A stretch of DNA of 64,000 nt from Pseudomonas migulae NBRC 103157 (GCF_002091715.1 NZ_BDAG01000001.1:372001-436000), one strand, 5' to 3'. Positions 44,660 to 54,261 are shown, counted from the first letter of the stretch. Program-made: numbers and translations. The notes: generated by a model from the letters alone, not told the origin.

Positions 44660-44893
44660 ATGTCGAGAGTATGTCAAGTTACCGGTAAGGGTCCGGTGAC
44701 TGGGAATAACATTTCCCACGCAAACAACAAAACCCGTCGTCGTTTCCTGCCGAACCTGCAGCATCACCGCTTCTGGGTTGAAGAAGAGAAACGTTTCGTG
44801 CGTCTGCGCGTATCTGCCAAAGGCATGCGTATCATCGACAAGCGTGGCATCACTGTCGTGCTGGCCGAAATCCGCGCCGCTGGCAAGATCTAA
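44660..44893 (+). CDS. rpmB: 50S ribosomal protein L28
   Basis: A 77-residue L28 ([34 protein letters not shown]). It has a single Cys, so it is not a zinc-binding form. It is first in the rpmB-rpmG operon. Confidence 0.97.
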   Translation: MSRVCQVTGKGPVTGNNISHANNKTRRRFLPNLQHHRFWVEEEKRFVRLRVSAKGMRIIDKRGITVVLAEIRAAGKI

Positions 44894-44904
44894 GGGAGCT
44901 AATC

Positions 44905-45060
44905 ATGCGTGAATTGATTCGTTTGATTTCGAGCGCCGGTACTGGTCACTTCTACACTACCGACAAGAACAAGCGCACTACTCCGGACAAAATCGAGATC
45001 AAGAAATTTGATCCGGTTGTTCGCAAGCACGTGATCTACAAGGAAGGCAAAATCAAGTAA
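44905..45060 (+). CDS. rpmG: 50S ribosomal protein L33
   Basis: A 51-residue L33 ([24 protein letters not shown] ... [10 protein letters not shown]). It has no cysteine knuckles, so it is the zinc-independent type. AGGGAG stands 8 bases before the ATG, 11 bases after rpmB. Confidence 0.96.
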   Translation: MRELIRLISSAGTGHFYTTDKNKRTTPDKIEIKKFDPVVRKHVIYKEGKIK

Positions 45061-45079
45061 TTGATTTTTCCCTCTTACG

Positions 45080-45114
45080 AAAAAGGCCCGTATCGCGAGA
45101 TACGGGCCTTTTTT
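45080..45114 (+). terminator. rpmB-rpmG terminator
   Basis: AAAAAGGCCCGTATC, a GCGA loop, and GATACGGGCCTTTTTT. Confidence 0.92.
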
Positions 45115-45149
45115 GTTGCCTGCGGGTTATGTGTTGCCTGTTAGTGCCC

Positions 45150-45216
45150 CTTCGCGAGCAAGCCCGCTCCCACATTGGATCGCGGTCTAATGTGGGAGCG
45201 GGCTTGCTCGCGAAAG
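45150..45216. repeat. REPIN-like inverted pair, short spacer
   Basis: The inverted arms CTTCGCGAGCAAGCCCGCTC and its reverse are separated by only about 12 bases. Confidence 0.9.
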
Positions 45217-45240
45217 CGTCGGCCCAGACAACAAAAATCC

Positions 45241-45603
45241 TCAAGCCTTCTGTTCAAACGCCACATAAATCTTGCGGCACGTTTCCAGCACTTCCCAAGT
45301 GCCGCGGAACCCGGCCGGGATCACGAAGCGATCACCTGCACGCACAGTTTTGCTGTTGCCATCGTTATCACGCAGCACTGAAACGCCCTGGACGATTTCG
45401 CAGTATTCGTGCTCTGTGAAATTCACATGCCACTGCCCGACGGCGCCTTCCCAAACGCCTGCATTCAATTGGCCGCACGGGCTGTTGTAGTGGTTGTAAA
45501 CCACCTGCTCCGGGTCGCCCTTCAGGATTTTCGCCTGGTCCGGTCTGTAGCGCTCGGGCTCGGTAGTGGCCTGGCTGAAGTCGACGATGTTCTGGATGCT
45601 CAT
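45241..45603 (-). CDS. Cupin-domain protein (DUF861-type)
   Basis: A 120-residue single-domain cupin: GVWEGAVGQWHVNFTEHEYCEIVQGVSVLRDNDG, then VRAGDRFVIPAGFRGTWEVLETCRKIYVAFE. His and Glu in the first motif could bind a metal. It is divergent from the aldehyde dehydrogenase gene, in the same neighbourhood where I recall a cupin in P. aeruginosa. A role in polyamine or amine catabolism is possible by context only. Confidence 0.82.
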   Translation of the reverse strand: MSIQNIVDFSQATTEPERYRPDQAKILKGDPEQVVYNHYNSPCGQLNAGVWEGAVGQWHVNFTEHEYCEIVQGVSVLRDNDGNSKTVRAGDRFVIPAGFRGTWEVLETCRKIYVAFEQKA

Positions 45604-45851
45604 TGTTGTAATCCCCCGTGATTGTGGCGCGAGTGGCTGGAAAGGTGCAGAAAAGCCCAAAGTCTATGTTTATTAAAATGAACACCGCAAGGCCGTTTAC
45701 CGACCTTATGTCAAATATATTGAAACAACCCCGGCCACTGGTTTAGGGTGGCGGTTGCCTTCGGCCGAATTGCAGGCTGGCCGGGCAGAATTCCTGGGGA
45801 CGTCCGCGAAGAACGCGGGGCGCTCGTATTCAATAAGAGGAGGACACTCGA

Positions 45852-47345
45852 ATGACTACCCTGACTCGTGCCGATTGGGAACAACGGGCTCGCGATCTGA
45901 AGATCGAAGGCCGTGCCTACATCAATGGCGAATACACCGATGCCGTCTCCAGCGAGACCTTCGAGTGCATCAGTCCGGTCGATGGCCGTCTGCTGGGCAA
46001 GATCGCCAGCTGTGACGCCGCCGATGCCCAGCGCGCTGTTGAAAATGCTCGCGCCACGTTCAATTCCGGCGTCTGGTCGCGCCTGGCGCCGACCAAACGC
46101 AAAGCCACCATGATCCGTTTTGCCGGCCTGCTGAAACAGCACGCCGAAGAGCTGGCCCTGCTTGAAACCCTCGACATGGGCAAGCCCATCAGCGATTCCC
46201 TGTACATCGACGTTCCCGGTGCGGCGCAAGCCTTGAGCTGGAGCGGCGAAGCCATCGACAAGATCTACGACGAAGTGGCCGCGACCCCGCATGATCAGCT
46301 GGGTCTGGTGACCCGCGAGCCGGTCGGCGTTGTCGGCGCCATCGTGCCGTGGAACTTCCCGTTGATGATGGCCTGCTGGAAACTCGGCCCGGCGCTGTCT
46401 ACCGGTAACTCGGTGATCCTCAAACCGTCCGAAAAATCGCCGCTGACCGCCATCCGCATTGCTGCGCTGGCCGTTGAAGCCGGCATTCCGAAAGGCGTGC
46501 TGAACGTGTTACCGGGCTACGGTCACACCGTCGGCAAGGCGCTGGCCCTGCACAATGACGTGGATACCCTGGTGTTCACCGGTTCGACCAAGATCGCTAA
46601 GCAACTGCTGATCTACTCCGGTGAGTCGAACATGAAACGCGTCTGGCTCGAAGCCGGCGGCAAGAGCCCGAACATCGTGTTCGCCGATGCCCCGGACCTG
46701 CAAGCCGCAGCCGAAGCGGCAGCCGGTGCCATCGCCTTCAACCAGGGTGAAGTTTGCACCGCGGGTTCGCGTCTGCTGGTCGAGCGTTCGATCAAGGACA
46801 CCTTCCTGCCGCTGGTGATCGAGGCCCTGAAAACCTGGAAGCCGGGCAATCCGCTGGACCCGGCGACCAACGTCGGCGCGCTGGTCGATACCCAGCAGAT
46901 GAACACCGTGCTGTCCTACATCGAGTCCGGCCACGCCGATGGCGCCAAACTGGTCGCTGGCGGCAAGCGCACGCTGCAGGAAACCGGGGGTACTTACGTT
47001 GAACCGACGATTTTCGACGGCGTCAGCAACGCGATGAAAATCGCCCAGGAAGAAATCTTTGGCCCAGTGTTGTCGGTCATCGCTTTCGATACCGCCGAAG
47101 AAGCCATCGCGATTGCCAACGACACGCCGTACGGCTTGGCCGCTGCGGTGTGGACCAAGGACATCTCGAAGGCTCACCTGACCGCCCGTGCGCTGCGCGC
47201 CGGTAGCGTGTGGGTCAACCAGTACGACGGCGGCGACATGACCGCGCCGTTTGGTGGCTTCAAGCAGTCGGGCAACGGTCGCGACAAATCGCTGCATGCG
47301 TTCGACAAGTACACCGAGCTGAAGGCGACCTGGATCAAGTTGTAA
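45852..47345 (+). CDS. kauB: Aldehyde dehydrogenase, KauB/PauC-like
   Basis: A 497-residue NAD(P)-dependent aldehyde dehydrogenase. The catalytic Cys is in FNQGEVCTAGSRL, the general-base Glu in LEAGGKSPNIVF, and the cofactor loop is VFTGSTKIAK. Sequence and neighbourhood (after rpmG, near a PuuB-like oxidase and PauR) point to the enzyme that oxidises gamma-glutamyl-aminobutyraldehyde or guanidinobutyraldehyde in polyamine and arginine breakdown. AGGAGG is upstream. The exact substrate is inferred. Confidence 0.88.
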   Translation: MTTLTRADWEQRARDLKIEGRAYINGEYTDAVSSETFECISPVDGRLLGKIASCDAADAQRAVENARATFNSGVWSRLAPTKRKATMIRFAGLLKQHAEELALLETLDMGKPISDSLYIDVPGAAQALSWSGEAIDKIYDEVAATPHDQLGLVTREPVGVVGAIVPWNFPLMMACWKLGPALSTGNSVILKPSEKSPLTAIRIAALAVEAGIPKGVLNVLPGYGHTVGKALALHNDVDTLVFTGSTKIAKQLLIYSGESNMKRVWLEAGGKSPNIVFADAPDLQAAAEAAAGAIAFNQGEVCTAGSRLLVERSIKDTFLPLVIEALKTWKPGNPLDPATNVGALVDTQQMNTVLSYIESGHADGAKLVAGGKRTLQETGGTYVEPTIFDGVSNAMKIAQEEIFGPVLSVIAFDTAEEAIAIANDTPYGLAAAVWTKDISKAHLTARALRAGSVWVNQYDGGDMTAPFGGFKQSGNGRDKSLHAFDKYTELKATWIKL

Positions 47346-47397
47346 GCCAGTGAAGGAGCCCGTTGGTAATCCGGGCTCCTGAACGACGCAGATCCCT

Positions 47398-47488
47398 TGT
47401 GGGAGCGGGCTTGCTCGCGAAGGCGCCGTAACAGCCAACGATGATGTTGGATGTGATGGCCTCTTCGCGAGCAAGCCCGCTCCCACAT
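47398..47488. repeat. REPIN-like inverted pair (GCGGGCTTGC type)
   Basis: TGTGGGAGCGGGCTTGCTCG and its exact inverse lie about 40 bases apart. Confidence 0.92.
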
Positions 47489-47533
47489 TTGTTTTGTGTT
47501 GTCTGAAAAATAATATCCACAGGAGCGTGGAAC

Positions 47534-48679
47534 ATGCGTTGGGCGACTTATTTCGCCGTGTTGGCGTCTGTCTTGAGTGTCGGCCTGGCCCTGGGCGTCA
47601 GCATGCCGCTGGTATCGTTTCGCCTGGAAGGCTGGGGCTACGGTTCGTTTGCCATTGGCGTAATGGCGGCGATGCCGGCGATTGGTGTGTTGCTGGGTGC
47701 GAAAATCTCCAGCCATCTGGCGGCGCGTCTCGGCACGGCCAATCTGATGCGCCTGTGCTTGTGGGCCGGGGCGGTATCCATCGGGTTGCTGGCGCTGTTG
47801 CCGAGCTATCCGGTGTGGCTGGTGCTGCGATTGATGATTGGTGTGATCCTCACACTGGTCTTCATTCTTGGCGAAAGCTGGATCAATCAGCTGGTGGTCG
47901 AGCAATGGCGTGGGCGCCTGGTGGCGCTGTATGGCAGCAGCTATGCGCTGAGTCAGTTGGCCGGGCCGCTGCTGCTGGGGGTTCTGGGCACTGAACATGA
48001 TTATGGGTTCTGGGTCGGCGTCGGGCTGCTCACGGCGGCGCCGTTTCTGCTGCTGGGCCGCAGCGGCGCGCCAACCAGTGAAGCTTGCAGCGTGACCTTC
48101 AGCGACTTGTGGGGCTTCTGTCGAGGACTGCCGGCGATTGCCTGGGGCGTGGCGCTGTTCGCCGCGTTTGAAGCGATGATCCTGACCTTGCTGCCGGTCT
48201 ATTGTCTGCGTCAGGGCTTTACCACGGAAATCGCCTTGGCGATGGTCAGCACGGTGGTGGTCGGTGATGCCCTGCTGCAACTGCCGATCGGCGCGCTGGC
48301 GGATCGCTTGTCGCGACGTACGTTGTTCACCGGTTGCGCTGTGGTGCTGATGCTTTCGAGCCTGGCGATTCCGTTGTTGATCGACACGTTGCTGATCTGG
48401 CCGTTGTGGGTACTGTTTGGCGCCAGTGCCGGGGGGTTGTTCACCTTGTCACTGATCCTGATCGGTGAACGTTATCGCGACGACGCGCTGGTGCGCGCCA
48501 ATGCGCATATCGCGCAGCTGTGGGGCATTGGTTGTCTGGTCGGGCCGTTGGCTGCCGGGGCTGGCAGTCAGTGGATCAGCGGGCATGCGTTGCCGTTGCT
48601 GATGGCGGCCGGCGCGTTCGGGTTGGTGATTTTGCTGTCACGCCAAGGTGCATTCGGTACGGTCGCCGAGCCGGCTTGA
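47534..48679 (+). CDS. MFS transporter
   Basis: A 381-residue major facilitator with about 12 helices and the loop ADRLSRRTLF between the two halves. Its N-terminus (YFAVLASVLSVGLALGVSMPLVSFRLEGWG) resembles the YcaD/UMF2-type group. AGGAG is upstream. The substrate is unknown. The place after kauB suggests amine or amino-acid export or uptake, but that is context only. Confidence 0.88.
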   Translation: MRWATYFAVLASVLSVGLALGVSMPLVSFRLEGWGYGSFAIGVMAAMPAIGVLLGAKISSHLAARLGTANLMRLCLWAGAVSIGLLALLPSYPVWLVLRLMIGVILTLVFILGESWINQLVVEQWRGRLVALYGSSYALSQLAGPLLLGVLGTEHDYGFWVGVGLLTAAPFLLLGRSGAPTSEACSVTFSDLWGFCRGLPAIAWGVALFAAFEAMILTLLPVYCLRQGFTTEIALAMVSTVVVGDALLQLPIGALADRLSRRTLFTGCAVVLMLSSLAIPLLIDTLLIWPLWVLFGASAGGLFTLSLILIGERYRDDALVRANAHIAQLWGIGCLVGPLAAGAGSQWISGHALPLLMAAGAFGLVILLSRQGAFGTVAEPA

Positions 48680-48707
48680 CGCCGAGGGGCCAGCCAACCA
48701 GACCCCC

Positions 48708-48797
48708 TGTGGGAGCGGGCTTGCTCGCGAAAGCGGTGTGCCAGTCGCCATCATCGTCGGATGACACACCACTTTCGCGAGCAAGCCCGCTCCCACA
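48708..48797. repeat. REPIN-like inverted pair (GCGGGCTTGC type)
   Basis: Paired arms between two convergent genes. The inner sequence is also partly complementary (GGTGTGCC ... GACACACC). Confidence 0.92.
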
Positions 48798-48814
48798 GCG
48801 GAGGGTGTTGTCTG

Positions 48815-50383
48815 TCAGAGCATCCGCTCCAGGCCCACTGCGGTACTCATCCACGCATTGAAATGGCGCCACCAGCTTCCCGGCTCCTCGGTCAGCGTGT
48901 GCATTTTGCCGTCGTCCTCAGTCACCCAGACGATCCGGTCGTTTTCCAGCTTCACCTGATAACTCAGGGGCGGCGCCATACCTTCCAGCGCCGCTTTGCG
49001 CACATAGACAGCGAGTTCCGGACTGTCCACCAGCACCCCGACTTCGGTGTTCCACAACACCGAGCGCGGGTCGAAGTTGAACGAGCCGATGAATGATTTC
49101 TGCTGGTCGAAGATCATCGCTTTGCTGTGCAGGCTCGAATCGGAGCCTCGATAGGACTTGCTGTAGAAAATATGCGGTCCGCTGCCGCCGCCTTCACCGG
49201 GTTGGCGGCGTAATTCGTACAACTTCACGCCATGTTCCAGTAGCGCCCGGCGATAGGGCGCGTAACCGCCATGCACCGCCGGGACGTCGGTGGCTTCCAG
49301 CGAGTTGGTCAGCAGGCTGACGGAGACCCCGGCATCGGCGCGGCCGGTGAGGTAAACCAGCCCCGGCTGCCCCGGCACGAAGTACGCCGAGATCATGATC
49401 AGCTCTTTGCTGACCCCGGAGAGCTCAGGCGCCAATTGCGTGGTCAGCAGCAATTGCGGATCTGGCTCGCCGTCCGACAAGACCTTGCTCGGTGCGTCCC
49501 ACAAGGCCTGGTTCCAGGCCCAGATCAGCTCCCGGCGCCAGATGTCCATGCGCGGGTTTGTGGTGTACGTCATCAATTGTTGATACAGCGCGTGATTCTG
49601 TTTTCGCGTGTCTTCCAGCGATTCTTCCAGGCGCGTGCGGGTATTTTGCAGGTCCTTTTGCGACGGTTTGCTCGACAGAAATTCATCGATCGGCTTGCTC
49701 AGCGCACTGTTCCAGTACTGGTCGAAACTGTGGCCAAGCTGCTCGGCGACCGGCCCGACGCCGAGCATGTCGATGTCGGTGAAATTCAGGTTGGGCTCGG
49801 CATCGAAATATTCGTCCCCCAGGTTGCGGCCGCCGACGATGGCAGCGCTATTGTCGGCCAGCCACAATTTGTTGTGCATGCGTCGGTGTTGCAGCGACAG
49901 GTTCAACAGTCGGCCCATGGTCCGGGTCGCGCCAGTGCTGCGACCCAGGTGCAACGGGTTGAACAGGCGGATCTGGATCTGCGGGTGTGCCGCCAGCGTG
50001 GCGATGATCCAGTCGAGGCCGTCGCTGGTGGTGTCGTCGAGCAGGATTCTTACGCGCACGCCACGGTCGGCCGCCTTGAGCAGTTCGTCCACCAGCATGC
50101 GCGTGCTGATGCCGTCATGGACGATGTAGTACTGCAAGTCGAGGCTGCTCTGGGCGTTGCGGATCAACTCGGCGCGGGCCATGAAGGCTTCGCCGCTATT
50201 GGACAGCAGGCGAAAACCGGACTTGCCCTCATGGGGCGCGGCCTGGGCCTGGATCGAGCGACCGAATGCCGAATCACTGGCGGGCAGCGCCTGGCTCGGT
50301 TCGCGCCGAACGTCGAAGCCGGCGCAACCACCCAGGAGCGAGGAGAGTAGCAGAAGAACGAGCAGGGGCTGTCTGACTCTCAC
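48815..50383 (-). CDS. Phospholipase D-family lipoprotein (cardiolipin synthase C-like)
   Basis: A 522-residue protein with a lipobox (LSSLLGGCAG) and two HKD motifs, HNKLWLADNSAAIVGGRN (about residue 174) and HSKAMIFDQQKSFIGSFNFDPRS (about 420). Length and layout match the YmdC/ClsC type, which makes cardiolipin from phosphatidylglycerol and phosphatidylethanolamine in E. coli. A toxin or nuclease role is less likely, given the lipid anchor and no effector context. Confidence 0.85.
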   Translation of the reverse strand: MRVRQPLLVLLLLSSLLGGCAGFDVRREPSQALPASDSAFGRSIQAQAAPHEGKSGFRLLSNSGEAFMARAELIRNAQSSLDLQYYIVHDGISTRMLVDELLKAADRGVRVRILLDDTTSDGLDWIIATLAAHPQIQIRLFNPLHLGRSTGATRTMGRLLNLSLQHRRMHNKLWLADNSAAIVGGRNLGDEYFDAEPNLNFTDIDMLGVGPVAEQLGHSFDQYWNSALSKPIDEFLSSKPSQKDLQNTRTRLEESLEDTRKQNHALYQQLMTYTTNPRMDIWRRELIWAWNQALWDAPSKVLSDGEPDPQLLLTTQLAPELSGVSKELIMISAYFVPGQPGLVYLTGRADAGVSVSLLTNSLEATDVPAVHGGYAPYRRALLEHGVKLYELRRQPGEGGGSGPHIFYSKSYRGSDSSLHSKAMIFDQQKSFIGSFNFDPRSVLWNTEVGVLVDSPELAVYVRKAALEGMAPPLSYQVKLENDRIVWVTEDDGKMHTLTEEPGSWWRHFNAWMSTAVGLERML

Positions 50384-50443
50384 GTAGGATCGTTCCGATT
50401 GGCGGCAGGTGTCGGCATATGGACGCTGAAATCCCGTTAAAAG

Positions 50444-51877
50444 TCAGTCGCAGAGGCTGTCATTTTCCGCCAGCAGTTTGATTGCCGCGGCGCCGACCTT
50501 GCGCACCGCGTCTTCGATCTGTGGTGTTGGCTTGGCAGCGTAGTTCATTCGCAGGCAATTGCGGTACTTGCCTGAGGGAGAAAAGATGCTGCCGACGGCA
50601 ATCTGTACGCCTTGGTCGTGTAAGGCGCGATTCAGTTTCAGGGTGTCGAAACCATCCGGCAGTTCGACCCAAAGCATGAAACTGCCTTGCGGCCGACTGG
50701 CGCGGGTGCCGGCGGGGAAATAGCGGGTGACCCAATCGATCATCAGGTCGCGATTGCGCTGGTATTGCGTACGCACCCGCCGCAAATGCGGCTCGAAGTG
50801 ACCGGCCTTGAGGAATTCGGCGATGGCAATCTGCGGTTGCGGCGCAGTGGAGCCGGTGCTGATGTATTTCATGTGCAGCACCCGCTCCAGGTACCGGCCC
50901 GGTGCAACCCAACCGATGCGCAAACCCGGCGCGAGCGTCTTGGAAAATGAACTGCAGAGCAGGACGCGGCCGTCTTCGTCGAAGGATTTTATCGTGCGTG
51001 GTCGCGGGTAGTTGTAGGCCAGTTCGCCATACACATCGTCTTCGATGATCGCCACGTCAAAACGCTGTGCGAGCGTCAACAACGCACGCTTGCGCGATTC
51101 CGGCATGATGTAGCCCAGCGGGTTGTTGCAGTTGGGCGTCAACTGTATGGCCTTGATTGGCCATTGTTCCAGGGCCAGTTCCAGCGCATCGAGGCTGATC
51201 CCGGTCAGCGGGTCGGTGGGGATTTCCAGAGCCTTCATGTTCAGGCCCTTGAGCGTCTGCATCGCGCCGTGAAAGCTCGGCGAGTCCACGGCGACGATGT
51301 CGCCCGGCTCGCAGATCGAGCGAATGCTGGTGGAGAGCGCTTCGTGGCAGCCGGTGGTGATCACCAGGTCGTTGGCGGTCAGTTGGCATCCGGAATCCAG
51401 CATCAAGCGCGCGACCTGCTCACGCAGTTCCAGGGTGCCATGAATGTTGTCGTAATACAGACCGGGCATGTCCTGCCGCCGGCTGATGCGGGCGAGGTTG
51501 CGCAGCAACGGTTTCATGGTCGGCGTGGTGATGTCCGGCATGCCGCGGCCCAGTTGCACCACGTCCTTGCGCGGCACAGCGCGAATCAGCTCCAGCACCT
51601 GGTCCCACTGCGAAATATCCACCGGACGTTGGGCCGGGCGACCGATCGCGGGCAATTCCGGCAGTTCACGACTGACCGGAACGAAGTAGCCGGACTTGGG
51701 TTTCGGCATGGCCAGGCCGCTGTCTTCAAGCACCCGATAGGCTTGTTGAACCGTACTCAGACTGACGCCGTGCTCGACGCTCAATGCCCGCACTGACGGC
51801 AGCCGGTCGCCGGGGCGATAGAAGCCCTGTTCAATCCGCGTACCGAGCAATTCGGCGAGGTTGACGTAGAGGGTCAT
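50444..51877 (-). CDS. MocR-type (GntR + aminotransferase) regulator
   Basis: A 477-residue regulator. The N-terminal winged helix (YVNLAELLGTRIEQGFYRPGDRLPSVRALSVEHGVSLSTVQQAYRVLEDSG) is fused to a class I aminotransferase fold with the PLP-lysine segment SSFSKTLAPGLRIGW and NCNNPLGYIM. MocR proteins sense PLP, amines or amino acids. The divergent gap to 52057 holds repeated TACAGAT/ATCTGTA heptamers, a plausible operator. The regulated genes are unknown. Confidence 0.9.
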   Translation of the reverse strand: MTLYVNLAELLGTRIEQGFYRPGDRLPSVRALSVEHGVSLSTVQQAYRVLEDSGLAMPKPKSGYFVPVSRELPELPAIGRPAQRPVDISQWDQVLELIRAVPRKDVVQLGRGMPDITTPTMKPLLRNLARISRRQDMPGLYYDNIHGTLELREQVARLMLDSGCQLTANDLVITTGCHEALSTSIRSICEPGDIVAVDSPSFHGAMQTLKGLNMKALEIPTDPLTGISLDALELALEQWPIKAIQLTPNCNNPLGYIMPESRKRALLTLAQRFDVAIIEDDVYGELAYNYPRPRTIKSFDEDGRVLLCSSFSKTLAPGLRIGWVAPGRYLERVLHMKYISTGSTAPQPQIAIAEFLKAGHFEPHLRRVRTQYQRNRDLMIDWVTRYFPAGTRASRPQGSFMLWVELPDGFDTLKLNRALHDQGVQIAVGSIFSPSGKYRNCLRMNYAAKPTPQIEDAVRKVGAAAIKLLAENDSLCD

Positions 51878-51912
51878 GGCGCAGTCTCGATGTGGATGAT
51901 TCGGTTGACCAG

Positions 51913-51993
51913 TACAGATGAGGCAAAAAATTGTGATTCAGAGGTTAAAATGCGAAATCTGTATGGAATTAATACTGACAAGTTGAATCTGTA
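51913..51993. promoter_or_regulatory. Candidate MocR operator
   Basis: TACAGAT at 51913-51919 is the inverse of two direct ATCTGTA copies at 51957-51963 and 51987-51993, which are spaced exactly 30 bases apart. One inverted plus two direct half-sites is like MocR/GabR-type operators. Confidence 0.55.
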
Positions 51994-52056
51994 ATGCTTT
52001 TCGCCGCCCACGCATCATGAAAGCTCTGGCTACCCAAGTAAACAGGAGCAATCAAA

Positions 52057-52302
52057 ATGAACGGCTTGAGCGATGTGCGGCTGACGTTACGCAGTCAGGA
52101 ACTGGCGGCAGGGCAAAAAAACGGTGCGCGGGAAGCGGTCATGCGCAATGCGCCGTCCGGCCTGGGTCGTTGGGATCTGTTCTGGCATCGTCTGCACACG
52201 CGCAAGGCGTTACTGGAGCTGACGCCGGAGCAGTTGAAGGATGTCGGGTTGAGTCTTGACCAGGCGCGGGAGGAGGGGCTTAAGCCTTTCTGGCGGGTCT
52301 GA
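52057..52302 (+). CDS. DUF1127 small protein
   Basis: An 81-residue Arg-rich protein with the DUF1127 (YjiS-like) C-terminus: RWDLFWHRLHTRKALLELTPEQLKDVGLSLDQAREEGLKPFWRV. Small relatives have been linked to phosphate, RNA and arginine metabolism in alphaproteobacteria. Its role here is unknown. AGGAG lies 8 bases before the ATG. It is divergent from the MocR gene and shares its regulatory gap. Confidence 0.85.
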   Translation: MNGLSDVRLTLRSQELAAGQKNGAREAVMRNAPSGLGRWDLFWHRLHTRKALLELTPEQLKDVGLSLDQAREEGLKPFWRV

Positions 52303-52326
52303 GTTTTGGGGTGTTCTTTAGATCCA

Positions 52327-52421
52327 TTCGCGAGCAAGCCCGCTCCCACATTTGATCGTCGTCGAACACCCAATCTGTGTTCGCTGAAGACCTAATGTGG
52401 GAGCGGGCTTGCTCGCGAAGG
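52327..52421. repeat. REPIN-like inverted pair (GCGGGCTTGC type)
   Basis: TTCGCGAGCAAGCCCGCTCC and its inverse sit about 45 bases apart. Confidence 0.9.
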
Positions 52422-52446
52422 CGTCCGCAAGAGCGCCAAAAATTCT

Positions 52447-53739
52447 TCAGACCAACTCTTTCATCCGATGCCACAACATCCCCAACGCCAACAACGGCGA
52501 GCGCAAATGCTTCCCGCCGGGGAAGGTGATATGCGGCACTTTGGCAAACAGATCGAACCCACCACTCTGCTGCCCAGTGATCGCCTCGGCCAGCAACTTG
52601 CCCGCCAGGTGCGTGGCATTCACCCCGTGACCTGAATAAGCCTGGGCGTAATACACGTTCGGCTGATCCTTGAGCCGGCCGATCTGCGGCAGGCGGTTAG
52701 CACCAATGCCAATCATCCCGCCCCATTGATAATCGATTTTCACCCCACTCAGTTGCGGAAAAACATCCAGCATTTTCGGCCGCATGTACGCAGCGATGTC
52801 CTTCGGGTCGCGACCCGAATAGTGGCAAGCGCCACCGAACAGCAAGCGTCGATCCGCCGAGAGCCGGTAGTAATCCAGCGCCACTCGTTGATCACACACC
52901 GCCATGTTCTGCGGCAGCAGTTCGTGCGCCTGTTCTTCGCTCAAGGGTTCGGTAGCAATGATATAGCTGCCGGCGGGCAACACCTTGCCGCTGAGCTCCG
53001 GGTTGAGCTGGTTGAGGTAGGCATTGCAACCGAGCACCAAAGTCTTTGCGCGCACCGAACCCTGAGACGTATGGACCTTCACCTCCGGGCCGTAGTCGAT
53101 GCGGGTCACTGCCGACTGTTCGAACAGCTTGACGCCCAATTGCTGCGCAGCGGCGGCTTCGCCCAGTGCCAGATTCAGTGGGTGCAAATGGCCCGAACCC
53201 ATGTCGATCAGGCCGCCGACGTAGCGGTCGGAACCCACCACTGAGTGCATTTCGTGGGCTTGCAACAAGCGGGTTTCGTATCGGTAGCCGAGGCTGCGCA
53301 GTTCTTCGGCGTCTTCGGCGAAGCCTTCCAGGTCGCGGGGTTTGTTGGCGAGATCGCAGTAGCCCCACGTCAGGTCGCAAGGGATCTGAAAACGCTCGAC
53401 GCGCTGTCGGACGATTTCCACCGCTTCCAGGCCCATGAGTTTCATCTGACGCACACCGTCTGCACCGATCACGCTGGCGAACTGATCGAGACCATGGCCG
53501 ACGCCACGAATCAGCTGCCCGCCATTTCGGCCACTGGCACCCCAACCCATCTTGTGCGCCTCGAGCAGCACCACGCTGAAGCCGCGTTCGGCCAGCTCAA
53601 GCGCCGTGTTCAGCCCGGAAAACCCGCCGCCGACCACGCACACATCGGCCGCCAGATCCTCAGTAAGCACCGGATGATCAGGCTGCGGCAGGCTGCTGGC
53701 CGCGTAATAGGAGGCAATGTGTTGGGCGCGGGCATTCAT
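52447..53739 (-). CDS. FAD-dependent amine oxidase, PuuB/PauB-like
   Basis: A 430-residue DAO-type flavoprotein. The FAD motif is VCVVGGGFSGLNTALELAERG (about residue 33), followed by GWGASGRNGGQL and C-terminal YYAQAYSGHGVNATHLAGKLLAEAI. It resembles gamma-glutamylputrescine oxidase and the PauB oxidases that feed the KauB/PauC dehydrogenase, consistent with kauB upstream and pauR downstream. The start at 53739 is chosen because AGGA then stands 8 bases upstream. Confidence 0.87.
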   Translation of the reverse strand: MNARAQHIASYYAASSLPQPDHPVLTEDLAADVCVVGGGFSGLNTALELAERGFSVVLLEAHKMGWGASGRNGGQLIRGVGHGLDQFASVIGADGVRQMKLMGLEAVEIVRQRVERFQIPCDLTWGYCDLANKPRDLEGFAEDAEELRSLGYRYETRLLQAHEMHSVVGSDRYVGGLIDMGSGHLHPLNLALGEAAAAQQLGVKLFEQSAVTRIDYGPEVKVHTSQGSVRAKTLVLGCNAYLNQLNPELSGKVLPAGSYIIATEPLSEEQAHELLPQNMAVCDQRVALDYYRLSADRRLLFGGACHYSGRDPKDIAAYMRPKMLDVFPQLSGVKIDYQWGGMIGIGANRLPQIGRLKDQPNVYYAQAYSGHGVNATHLAGKLLAEAITGQQSGGFDLFAKVPHITFPGGKHLRSPLLALGMLWHRMKELV

Positions 53740-53886
53740 GCGCATCATCCTGATTTTTGTGTCTGGAAAATTTGACGGAGCATAAGCCGGACCTTTCGGC
53801 GCGGGCAACACTGGTCGGTTGTGGCTGTCTGGATCGGCGTTTTTGCTGCAGAATCCCGCTTTATTCCGCTTTGGGTCACCGTTTCG

Positions 53887-54240
53887 ATGAGCTGCAACAG
53901 TCAGAAAATCCGCACGCTGCGACAGCAGATTCCCTCGTTCGAGTGCGTGCCCGGCTGCCACGACTGCTGTGGGCCGGTGACCACCTCACCCGAAGAAATG
54001 TCCCGCCTGCCGCGCAAGACCCGCGCCGAGCAGGATGCGGCGATGGATGAGCTCAACTGTGTGCACCTTGGGCCGAACGGCTGCACGGTGTATGACGAGC
54101 GGCCGCTGATTTGCCGGTTGTTTGGCACGACCAAGACGCTGCCTTGCCCGAATGGGCGGGGGCCGGTGGAGCTGATTCATCCGCGGGTGGAGAAGCAGAT
54201 TCATGAGTACATGGCTTCTACACGGCAGGTCCTCGTCTAA
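53887..54240 (+). CDS. YkgJ-family cysteine cluster protein
   Basis: A 117-residue protein with the YkgJ (CxxCxxC-type) cluster FECVPGCHDCCGP and later Cys in ELNCVHLGPNGCTVYDERPLICRLFG and TLPCPNG. It probably binds zinc or an Fe-S cluster. Function is unknown. The start MSCNSQK is at 53887. Confidence 0.85.
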   Translation: MSCNSQKIRTLRQQIPSFECVPGCHDCCGPVTTSPEEMSRLPRKTRAEQDAAMDELNCVHLGPNGCTVYDERPLICRLFGTTKTLPCPNGRGPVELIHPRVEKQIHEYMASTRQVLV

Positions 54241-54261
54241 GTCGAGACCGAGTCGCTTTCA

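Noticed and set aside
53757..53886. Upstream extension of the YkgJ gene from 53821
   Set aside because: The extra N-terminal residues are unlike the family, and the conserved protein begins at 53887.
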